A DNA stretch of 12,614 nucleotides from Chloroflexota bacterium (GTDB taxonomy: Bacteria; Chloroflexota; UBA6077; JADZDV01): assembly GCA_020850915.1 (NCBI GenBank), contig JADZDV010000116.1, positions 1 through 12,614 on the forward strand. Direction: 5' to 3'. The stretch's first letter is position 1, and every line of letters starts with the position of its first letter. The translations under genes were made by a program, and so were the position numbers. The notes below the pieces were generated by a model. That model had not been told where the DNA came from, ran no database searches, and saw only the letters and a list, made by a program, of their open reading frames with translations. Shown piece after piece: positions 6,799-12,614 of this stretch.

Positions 6799-7572
6799 GT
6801 GGGGCGATTCGATGGGCAGGTGGCGCTGGTGACGGGCGGCACGTCTGGCATTGGCGAGGCGACGGCTGAGGAGCTGGCGCGAGAGGGCGCCACGGTGGTG
6901 GTGGCCGGGCGCTCCGTCGAGCGCGGACTGGCGGTGGCAGCACGACTGGAGGCGCTCGGGGCGCGGGCGCGCTTCGCGGCGTGCGACGTCTCGCAGCCGG
7001 AGGACTGTCAGCGGGCGGCCGAGGTCGCGGCGGAGCTGGGGCGCTTGAGCATCCTGGTCAACAACGCTGGCGAGTACATTATGGAAGGCGCCGATGCTTC
7101 GCCGGAGACCTGGGCGCGGGCGCTGGATGTCAACGTCAAGGGCTACGTCTTCATGACTCAGGCGGCCCTGCCCGCTCTGCGGGCCGGCGGCGGGGCGATC
7201 GTGAACGTCTCGAGCATCTCGGCCCACACCGCCCAGCGGAGTCGCTGGACCTACAGCGCCGGCAAGGGCGCTATCAGCACGCTGACGCGCTGCATGGCGC
7301 TGGATCTGGCGAAAGATGGCATCCGGGTGAACGCGGTCAGCCCGGCCTGGATCTGGACGCCGCCCGTGCTGGAGATGGCCCGGGGCGACAAGGCGCTCCA
7401 CAACCGCCTCTGGGGACGGTACCACATGCTGGGCCGCTGCGGCGAAGCAGTCGAGGTGGCCCGCTGCATCCTCTTCCTCTGCAGCCAGGACGCCTCCTTC
7501 GTCACGGGCACGGACCTCCCGGTGGACGGCGGGTACATGGCCATGGGCCACGAAACAGTCGCGGAGCCGTAG
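6799..7572 (+). CDS. short-chain dehydrogenase/reductase (SDR)
   Basis: This 257-residue classical SDR has the NAD(P)-binding TGGTSGIG motif (residues 12-19), NNAG (88-91) and the catalytic set Ser139, Tyr152 and Lys156 in VSSIS and YSAGK. The C-terminal part has the usual IRVNAVSPAWIWTP and TGTDLPVDGGY motifs. It should oxidise or reduce an alcohol/ketone substrate with NAD(P)(H) in the cytoplasm; the substrate is not predictable. I chose GTG at 6799 because GGGAGG (6788-6793) lies 5 nt upstream and the protein then begins at the usual distance before the Rossmann glycines. The open frame extends to 6550, but that part overlaps the DUF362 gene and has no SDR character; GTG codons at 6793 and 6796 and TTG at 6769 are alternatives. 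It is divergent from the DUF362 gene, and a shared role is only a guess. Confidence 0.92.
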   Translation: MGRFDGQVALVTGGTSGIGEATAEELAREGATVVVAGRSVERGLAVAARLEALGARARFAACDVSQPEDCQRAAEVAAELGRLSILVNNAGEYIMEGADASPETWARALDVNVKGYVFMTQAALPALRAGGGAIVNVSSISAHTAQRSRWTYSAGKGAISTLTRCMALDLAKDGIRVNAVSPAWIWTPPVLEMARGDKALHNRLWGRYHMLGRCGEAVEVARCILFLCSQDASFVTGTDLPVDGGYMAMGHETVAEP

Positions 7573-7588
7573 GGAGGGGACAGCAGTC

Positions 7589-7676
7589 TCACACGAAGCC
7601 GTGACGCCGTGATGCTCTGACGCCCTCGGGCTCCGAGGCCCTGACGCCACGACGCCGTGAGTCCCCGAAGCTCGGA
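7589..7676. repeat. degenerate tandem repeat with 8-bp period (consensus about NGCCNNGA)
   Basis: Cut into octamers from 7589, the sequence gives 11 consecutive units, 10 of which end in GA. Several are CGCCGTGA, CGCCACGA, AGCCGTGA or GGCCCTGA. The array starts 16 bp after the SDR stop codon and ends just before the dispersed repeat at 7681. It contains a small hairpin (CCTCGG/CCGAGG, 7624-7638) without a T-tract. Confidence 0.75.
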
Positions 7677-7680
7677 AGCA

Positions 7681-7697
7681 ACCTGTCATCCTGAGCG
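7681..7697 (+). repeat. dispersed intergenic repeat, copy 2
   Basis: ACCTGTCATCCTGAGCG here is the exact inverse of 3903-3919. The two copies bracket the DUF362 and SDR gene pair in opposite orientation. The remainder of the intergenic stretch to 7837 shows no gene; it includes an AT-richer patch around 7741-7770. Confidence 0.75.
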
Positions 7698-7837
7698 TCG
7701 GCAGGAGAGTTCGTGATGGCAGGGCGGGGGCGCTTGCCATAGCACATCTGACCATTATTGACATTGGACTTGCGCCGCCGCCTCTTCTGCTCGGGCTGGT
7801 AGGCTGCTCAACGTCGTCTCGCGCCGGCGCGCACCGC

Positions 7838-9073
7838 TCACGCAGGATCCACCGGCGCGCCGCGCCCCGCGGACGGCTCGGCCTCCAGAGGGCGGGGAGC
7901 GGCTTGCACGATCCTCCAGCACTGGACCACGATCAGCACCAGGGCGGCGACCCAGAACAGGTAGGCTAGCCCGTAAAGCGAGGCCTGGAGGGGCTCGACA
8001 AGCATGCTCGCCCAGATGGCAACCGCGCCGAGATTGGCCGCGGCGAGGCTGGCCGGGGTGCCGCCCAGCGCCGGTGGACGGTCCGGCAGGAGCGACTTCC
8101 ACAGCAGGCACGGGATCAGCGCGTAGGCAAGCTGCGCTGCCCAGCCGAAGATCAGCGCTTGCGGGGCGCTCTGCTCGATCGCCCCGGCGCTCGCGCCGAC
8201 CCGGCCGGAGATGACCAGGGGCGCGACGACGATCGGCGCCAGGTACCAGAGGTAGCCCGTCGTCAGGTGCAGGAAGCCGGCCGTCCAGACTCGACGGCGC
8301 CCCAGCGCTGGCCGGACCGCGTTCGTGACCAGCCAGGCCGTTCCCAGGAGGTGGAGCAGGACGCCGGGCAGCATCAACATCATCCTGCCGGTCCAGGGCG
8401 AGAGCACCAGCACGAACGCTCCGCCGATCATGAGCCAGAGGATCGGCCTCGTGGAGCGTGGCCAGGCCAGTGGACAGCCGGCGAAGCCGGGGTACAGGTC
8501 GATCAGCAGCCCGGCGAACGTCAACGCCAGGAAGCCGAACGCATTGGCATGGATGTGCGCCTCGAGCGGAATGGCGATCCGCGGCGGCCTGGCCCACTCG
8601 TTCCACAGTCCGGTTCCGATCACGATGCCAACCAGCAAGAAGGCAAGTCCAGCCAGGTAGAAGGGGCGACCGGACGGGCCCGCAACGTCAACCCGGCCCG
8701 GCCCGCCTCCGAGAGCCCGGAGCTGGAGGGCAAGCAGGCCCGCGGCGGCAAAGACCAGCCCGCCGCCAACCAGGATCAGCGAGCCGTTGACGCGTGGGAT
8801 GCCCACCAGCAGGATCACCAGGCCGGCGTTGAGCGCCAGCCAGATGTCCCGGCGAACGCGTGGCCGCGGGCGCCCGGATCGTGCCGCCACCAGCAACGGC
8901 AGCAGGCCGAACAACGATTCAGCCAGCATCCCGAGTGTCACCAGGTGGACGCGCAGCCACCGCGGTCCGTTGAAGAGCGGGGCGAGACCGAGGCTGACCA
9001 GCGCGGTGTCGAGCGCCGCCAGCGTCGCGAGCGCGCCGAAGAGCAAGGTGGTCAGGACGTAGGGGGTCGGCAC
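7838..9073 (-). CDS. 12-helix membrane protein, NnrS-like or heme-copper-oxidase-subunit-I-like
   Basis: This 411-residue protein has about 12 hydrophobic helices: roughly 4-30, 39-64, 75-93, 97-121, 137-160, 168-195, 207-228, 231-253, 263-288, and three more before residue 395. Histidines lie within helices: His43 in RVHLVTLGMLAESLFG, His173 and His175 in EAHIHANAFGFLALTFAG, His241 in LPGVLLHLLG and His269 in GFLHLTTGYLWYLAP. This pattern resembles NnrS and cbb3-type oxidase subunit I, which bind heme and metal through intramembrane histidines, but I cannot match the full oxidase ligand set, so function stays open. The start is GTG at 9073, one nucleotide after the stop of the glycogen phosphorylase gene. 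The phosphorylase 3' end supplies GAGGGG as ribosome-binding site, so translation is probably coupled. The C-terminal tail is proline- and acid-rich. Confidence 0.75.
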   Translation of the reverse strand: MPTPYVLTTLLFGALATLAALDTALVSLGLAPLFNGPRWLRVHLVTLGMLAESLFGLLPLLVAARSGRPRPRVRRDIWLALNAGLVILLVGIPRVNGSLILVGGGLVFAAAGLLALQLRALGGGPGRVDVAGPSGRPFYLAGLAFLLVGIVIGTGLWNEWARPPRIAIPLEAHIHANAFGFLALTFAGLLIDLYPGFAGCPLAWPRSTRPILWLMIGGAFVLVLSPWTGRMMLMLPGVLLHLLGTAWLVTNAVRPALGRRRVWTAGFLHLTTGYLWYLAPIVVAPLVISGRVGASAGAIEQSAPQALIFGWAAQLAYALIPCLLWKSLLPDRPPALGGTPASLAAANLGAVAIWASMLVEPLQASLYGLAYLFWVAALVLIVVQCWRIVQAAPRPLEAEPSAGRGAPVDPA

Positions 9074-9074
9074 C

Positions 9075-11555
9075 CTACCCCTCGAGCCCCCAGACGAGGC
9101 GGGCGTATTCGCGTATCGAGCGGTCGCTGGAAAAGCGACCGCAGCGGGCCACGTTCAGGATGGCGCTCCGCGTCCAGTGGGCTTCGTCCTGGAACGCCGT
9201 CGCCGCCGCGCGATGGGTCGCCTTGTAGGACGTGAAGTCCGCCAGCACCAGGTAGGGGTCAGCGTTCACCAGCGAGTCGTAGATCGGCCGGAAGCGGTGG
9301 GGGTCTCCGAGCGCCAGCGGCTCCTCGATCAGCGCCTCCACCGCGGCCCGCGGGTCAGGCTGCGCGGCGAGCACTTCAGCCGGGTGGTAGGCGCCGCTCT
9401 CCTGCAGGTCCAGCGCCTCGTCGGCGGTCAGGCCGAAGAGGAAGAAGTGCTCCGGCCCGACCGCCGCGCGAATCTCCACGTTGGCGCCGTCCAGCGTGCC
9501 GATCGTCAGGGCACCGTTGAGCGCCAGCTTCATGTTGCCGGTCCCGCTGGCCTCCTTGCCGGCCATCGAGATCTGCTCGGAGAGGTCGGCCGCCGGGATG
9601 ATCTGCTCCGCCAGGCTCACGCTGTAGTCCGGCAGGAAGACCACCCGCAGCCACGGGTTGACCTCCGGGTCGCCGTTGACCAGCTCCCCGATCCGGGTTA
9701 CGAGCCGGATGATCCGCTTGGCCAGGAAGTAGCCCGGCGCCGCCTTGGCCGCGAAGAGGAACGTCCGCGGCACGCCCACCACGTCGTGCCCGGCGCTCGG
9801 GTTGTTCTTGATCGCCTGGTAGAGGCTCAGCACGTGCAGCGCGTTCAGGTGTTGTCGCTTGTACTCGTGCAGCCGCTTGATCTGCACGCTCAGCAGACTG
9901 CCCGTATCGATCTCCACCCCGGTCCGATCCAGGATCAGCGCCGCCAGCTTCTCCTTGTTCGCTCGCTTGACCGCCCGAAACTGCGCCTGGAAGTCCGCGT
10001 CGTCGGCGTACGGCTCCAGGTCCCGTAACCGCTCCAAGTCGGTCACCCAGCCGCGGCCGATCCGCTCGCTAATCAGTTGGGACAGGCCGGGATTGGCGTG
10101 GAGCAGCCAGCGTCGCGGCGTGACGCCGTTCGTGACGTTGACGAACCGCTCCGGCCACAGCTCGGCGAAGTCCGGCAGCAGGTGGTCCACCAGCAGCCGA
10201 GAGTGCAGCTCTGCCACGCCATTGACCCGGTGGCTGCCCACCACCGCCAGATGCGCCATCCGTACCTGCTGCTCCGGCCCCTCCTCGATGAGCGAGACGC
10301 GGTTGAGCTTCTCCGGCTTCTTGGAAAACAGCAGGGAGACCTTCTCGAGGAAGAGATGGTTGATCTCGTAGACGATCTCAAGGTGCCGAGGCAGCACCTT
10401 CCGGAACAGCGAGACGGGCCAGCGCTCCAGCGCCTCCGGCAAGAGGGTGTGGTTGGTGTAGCCGATGGTCGGCACGGTGAGCTTCCAGGCCCACTCCCAG
10501 GAGAGGCCCTCCTCATCCACCAGCAGCCGCATCAGCTCCGCCACCGCCAGGGCCGGGTGGGTGTCGTTCAGTTGCATCGCCACCCTGTCCGGTAGGGCAT
10601 CGAAGCTGCGATGGTTCTGTCGGTAGCGCCGCAGAATGTCTGCCAGCGAGCAGGCGACGAAGAAGTACTCCTGGACCAGCCGTAGCTCGCGCCCCGCCAG
10701 CACGGCGTCCGAGGGGTACAGCACGCGGGAGATGGTCTCCGCCAGCGCCTTCTCGCGCACGGCCGCCACGTAGTCGCCCTGGTTGAACACCTCGAGCTGG
10801 AACTCGTTGGTGGCGCGCGAGGACCACAGCCGGAGCGGGTTGACCGTCTCGCCGCCGTAGCCGGCGATCGGAATGTCGTACGGCACGCCGAGGACGGCCT
10901 GCTCGCTCGCCCAGACAGGCCGGTTCTTCAGGCCGTCCCAGCGCTCTTCGACCTGGCCGTACGCTTGTACGCTGACCGTCTCGTCCGCCCGCAGGATCTC
11001 CCAGGGGTTGCCGTAGGTCAGCCAGGCGTCCGGCCGCTCCACCTGCTCTCCGTTGACGATATCCTGGCGGAACATCCCAAAGTCGTATCGGATGCCGTAC
11101 CCGTAGGCCGGGTAGCCCAGGGTGGTCATCGACTCCAGGTAGCAGGCCGCCAGGCGCCCGAGGCCGCCGTTGCCAAGCCCGGCGTCCGGCTCGAACTCTC
11201 GCAGCTCGTCGAGGTCCAGGTCCAGGGCGCGCAGCGCCAGACGGGCATCCTGCTCGAAGCCGAGGTTGATGAGGGTGTCCTCCAGCAGGCGGCCGAGCAG
11301 GAACTCGAGCGACAGGTAGTTCACGACTTTGGTGTCGTGCATGAGGGTCTGGCGCCGCGTGGCGAGCATCTTCTCGATCAGGCGGTCGCGGACGGCCATG
11401 CAAAGGCTGACCAGTTGGTCGCGCTTGGTCGCCATGTCCAGATCCTTCGCCTGGCCGTAGGTCAGGTGGCGAAGGTAGCGAGAGACCAGCTCCTGAACGG
11501 CTGGCCGCAGGTCTGTCTCGAGCTCGGGTTGTTCGTGCGCAGCCGGCTCAGTCAC
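9075..11555 (-). CDS. glgP: glycogen/maltodextrin phosphorylase
   Basis: This 826-residue enzyme has the normal length for bacterial alpha-glucan phosphorylases. It releases glucose-1-phosphate from the ends of glycogen or maltodextrin with inorganic phosphate and pyridoxal phosphate, in the cytoplasm. The family signature EASGTGNMKLALN is exact, with Lys676 as the predicted PLP lysine. Other conserved blocks are VVNYLSLEFLLGR, DAGLGNGGLGRLAACYLES, LNDTHPALAVAELMRLL, NVTNGVTPRRWL and SVQIKRLHEYKRQHLN. The frame is open up to 11681, but the extra residues (including VHGWYTFPQCKG) look non-coding. I prefer GTG at 11555, with AAAGGG 9 nt upstream (CCCTTT at 11565-11570 on the plus strand). A possible -10, TACACT (minus strand, 11583-11588), fits a short leader. 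The stop is followed after 1 nt by the 12-helix membrane protein gene, so the two are likely co-transcribed. Confidence 0.95.
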   Translation of the reverse strand: MTEPAAHEQPELETDLRPAVQELVSRYLRHLTYGQAKDLDMATKRDQLVSLCMAVRDRLIEKMLATRRQTLMHDTKVVNYLSLEFLLGRLLEDTLINLGFEQDARLALRALDLDLDELREFEPDAGLGNGGLGRLAACYLESMTTLGYPAYGYGIRYDFGMFRQDIVNGEQVERPDAWLTYGNPWEILRADETVSVQAYGQVEERWDGLKNRPVWASEQAVLGVPYDIPIAGYGGETVNPLRLWSSRATNEFQLEVFNQGDYVAAVREKALAETISRVLYPSDAVLAGRELRLVQEYFFVACSLADILRRYRQNHRSFDALPDRVAMQLNDTHPALAVAELMRLLVDEEGLSWEWAWKLTVPTIGYTNHTLLPEALERWPVSLFRKVLPRHLEIVYEINHLFLEKVSLLFSKKPEKLNRVSLIEEGPEQQVRMAHLAVVGSHRVNGVAELHSRLLVDHLLPDFAELWPERFVNVTNGVTPRRWLLHANPGLSQLISERIGRGWVTDLERLRDLEPYADDADFQAQFRAVKRANKEKLAALILDRTGVEIDTGSLLSVQIKRLHEYKRQHLNALHVLSLYQAIKNNPSAGHDVVGVPRTFLFAAKAAPGYFLAKRIIRLVTRIGELVNGDPEVNPWLRVVFLPDYSVSLAEQIIPAADLSEQISMAGKEASGTGNMKLALNGALTIGTLDGANVEIRAAVGPEHFFLFGLTADEALDLQESGAYHPAEVLAAQPDPRAAVEALIEEPLALGDPHRFRPIYDSLVNADPYLVLADFTSYKATHRAAATAFQDEAHWTRSAILNVARCGRFSSDRSIREYARLVWGLEG

Positions 11556-12006
11556 GCCGGGGAGCCCTTTGCATTGCGGGAAAGTGTACCACCCATGGAC
11601 CGCGAAGGGGGCAGTTGGCGCGAGCGCTCCGCCGCGCGCAGAGGTCGCCAGCGACGGCCCGGACGACGCCACCAGGCTCATCGGTCGTGGCGAAGGCGCG
11701 CAGGTCTCGCGGCCCGATGACAGCGAGCGTCATCTGCGATCGCGGGGGCGAAGCTCGGCCGGATCAGAGGGCGGGTTGAGCGCGGGGCAGTGCGGATGGC
11801 TCGCGAGACGTCCGTTGCACTCAGTGACCAGTTCGTACGGTCCACGTGACGGAACCGTGCGCCATGTCACGGTCCCCGTGGTATCATACGGCTACTGGTA
11901 CGGTTCGCTGCACTGCTCGCTGGGAAGTCTCGCCGGGTGTTTGCCGCGCCCGTGTCTCCTCAGAACCGCATCGAGGGAACCGCCAAGTCTCCGTTCGAGG
12001 TCAGCG
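11556..12006. promoter_or_regulatory. divergent control region between glgP and the zinc-ribbon gene
   Basis: No gene is supported in these 451 bp. On the right side an inverted repeat, ACCGTG (11854-11859) and CACGGT (11868-11873), extends by two further pairs after one mismatch. It sits just upstream of TATCAT (11882-11887), a possible -10 for the zinc-ribbon gene. If so, that mRNA has a leader of about 110 nt. CACGTG at 11843-11848 is also palindromic. The ribosome-binding site GAGG at 11997-12000 belongs to the zinc-ribbon gene. Confidence 0.4.
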
Positions 12007-12438
12007 TTGAGTTACGCCGACAAGACCCTGGAATGTCGCAATTGCGGCAGGTCCTTTACCTTCACAGCGGGCGAGCAGGAGTTTTTTGCCAGCAAGGGGT
12101 TTCAGAACGAACCCTCGCGTTGCGCTGACTGCCGATCCCTGCGCCGAGCGGAGCGTGGTGGCGGCGGTGGCTACACCTCTGGCGGCTACACCTCTGGCGG
12201 CTACACCTCTGGCGGCTACTCGAGCGGCGGGTATTCCTCAGGCAGCTACTCCAGCGGCGGGTACAGCTCTGGCGGCGGTGGCTCCAGTTCTGGCAGCGGC
12301 CGACGCGAGATGTTCGAGGTCAATTGCTCCTCCTGCGGGAACGTGGCCCGCGTGCCGTTCCAGCCGCGGGGCGATCGCCCGGTGTACTGCTCTGACTGCT
12401 TCTCCCAGCAGCGAGGCGAGAGCCGCTCGTACCGCTAA
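12007..12438 (+). CDS. small protein with two zinc ribbons joined by a Gly-Tyr-Ser repeat linker
   Basis: This 143-residue protein has three parts. Residues 5-50 (DKTLECRNCGRSFTFTAGEQ...) match the probable zinc-ribbon family often called zf-trcl, with Cys10, Cys13, Cys39 and Cys42. Residues 51-98 form a flexible linker of GGYTS/GGYSS repeats. Residues 102-136 form a second ribbon, with Cys107, Cys110, Cys128 and Cys131 in MFEVNCSSCGNVARVPF and RPVYCSDCF. Each half should bind one zinc, giving a nucleic-acid- or protein-binding adaptor; the actual partner is unknown. The start is TTG at 12007, with GAGG 6 nt upstream, and the zinc-ribbon homology begins right after it. The frame is open to 11569, but the upstream translation looks random and crosses the control region. 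The last codons and stop lie in a 36-bp direct repeat. Confidence 0.85.
   Translation: MSYADKTLECRNCGRSFTFTAGEQEFFASKGFQNEPSRCADCRSLRRAERGGGGGYTSGGYTSGGYTSGGYSSGGYSSGSYSSGGYSSGGGGSSSGSGRREMFEVNCSSCGNVARVPFQPRGDRPVYCSDCFSQQRGESRSYR
12169..12273 (+). repeat. 15-bp coding tandem repeat (GYTSG units) in the zinc-ribbon gene
   Basis: Three identical 15-bp units GGCTACACCTCTGGC (12169-12213) are followed by about four degenerate units that encode the same Gly-Tyr-Ser/Thr-Ser-Gly pattern with changed codons. Unit number can change without breaking the frame, so linker length may vary between strains. Confidence 0.9.
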
Positions 12439-12460
12439 CCCGGCCCTCACGTCACGCACT
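12425..12460 (+). repeat. 36-bp direct repeat, copy 1, spanning the stop codon of the zinc-ribbon gene
   Basis: This segment begins GCTCGTACCGCTAACCCGG and ends GTCACGCACT. It covers the last codons (Ser-Tyr-Arg) and the TAA stop. It is identical to 12500-12535. Confidence 0.95.
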
Positions 12461-12614
12461 CAGAGTTATCTGTATCTCTAGTTCTCTCGTCTAGAGCAGG
12501 CTCGTACCGCTAACCCGGCCCTCACGTCACGCACTGGCTCCTTGCGTGGAGGCGCCGGGCCGTTGCCGGGGCTTGGGTGTCCGTCAGTTGCTTGCGTGGT
12601 TGTCGCAGCCATCC
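12439..12614. other. 3' flank of the zinc-ribbon gene, non-coding as far as visible
   Basis: No gene is seen. Between the two direct repeats is a 39-bp AT-richer spacer with a CTCTAG/CTAGAG inverted pair (12476-12481 and 12491-12496). The sequence beyond 12536 is GC-rich and featureless up to the window edge. Confidence 0.5.
12500..12535 (+). repeat. 36-bp direct repeat, copy 2
   Basis: This is a perfect second copy of 12425-12460, offset by 75 bp. It lies outside any reading frame and carries a duplicate of the gene's terminal codons and stop. Confidence 0.95.

Noticed and set aside
7758..7763. TTGACA, a perfect -35 hexamer
   Set aside because: There is no matching -10 about 17 bp downstream and no plus-strand gene follows, so it is probably chance.
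8159..9235. 358-residue plus-strand open frame rich in Gln/Arg/Pro
   Set aside because: It is the antisense shadow of the 12-helix membrane protein gene; hydrophobic codons read backwards give this polar composition.
11556..11681. N-terminal extension of glycogen phosphorylase
   Set aside because: The extra 42 residues do not look like the family and the length is normal from GTG 11555.
11569..12006. N-terminal extension of the zinc-ribbon protein
   Set aside because: The translation looks random and crosses the divergent control region; homology begins just after TTG 12007, which has a good GAGG.

Overview
The window is about 12.6 kb of high-GC bacterial chromosome. It has frequent GTG and TTG starts, many G+C-rich codons and small intergenic tandem repeats. 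The gene set (DUF2877 protein, gamma-glutamyltransferase-like Ntn hydrolase, DUF362 protein, maltodextrin/glycogen phosphorylase, small protein with two zinc ribbons) looks most like a Chloroflexota bacterium of the Thermomicrobia/Sphaerobacter type. That placement is inferred from gene content and style only; there is no rRNA or tRNA marker here.

Left part (1-3049). The 3' end of a DUF2877/AllH-family gene is followed on the same strand by a GGT-family Ntn hydrolase (555-2165). DUF2877 proteins belong to the FdrA/AllFGH oxamate carbamoyltransferase set, and HpxW, a GGT-fold enzyme, is an oxamate amidohydrolase, so this pair may act in purine/allantoin-derived oxamate metabolism. Convergent to it, on the minus strand, are a Nudix hydrolase and a small membrane protein. 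An array of eight 7-bp units separates those two genes.

Middle part (3050-7837). A decayed, frameshifted 5' fragment of an IS256-family transposase and several inverted or dispersed repeats fill about 900 bp without an intact gene. Next comes a DUF362 gene on the minus strand (3976-6699). It is interrupted by a complete 524-residue intein that carries a two-motif LAGLIDADG endonuclease and a helix-turn-helix-like segment. The intein sits inside the most conserved DUF362 motif and is the most notable object in the window. A short-chain dehydrogenase is divergent from it. It is followed by a degenerate 8-bp-period repeat and a second, inverted copy of a 17-bp dispersed repeat that also occurs beyond the other end of the DUF362 gene.

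Right part (7838-12614). Glycogen phosphorylase and a 12-helix, histidine-containing membrane protein form a tight minus-strand pair with a 1-nt gap. Divergent from them is a 143-residue protein with two zinc ribbons joined by a Gly/Tyr/Ser repeat linker. The last codons and stop of that gene lie in a perfect 36-bp direct repeat that recurs 75 bp downstream.

I found no CRISPR array, defence operon, phage module, tRNA or rRNA. No strong multi-gene novel system is evident. The most interesting items are the intein, the possible oxamate pair, and the several kinds of intergenic repeat.
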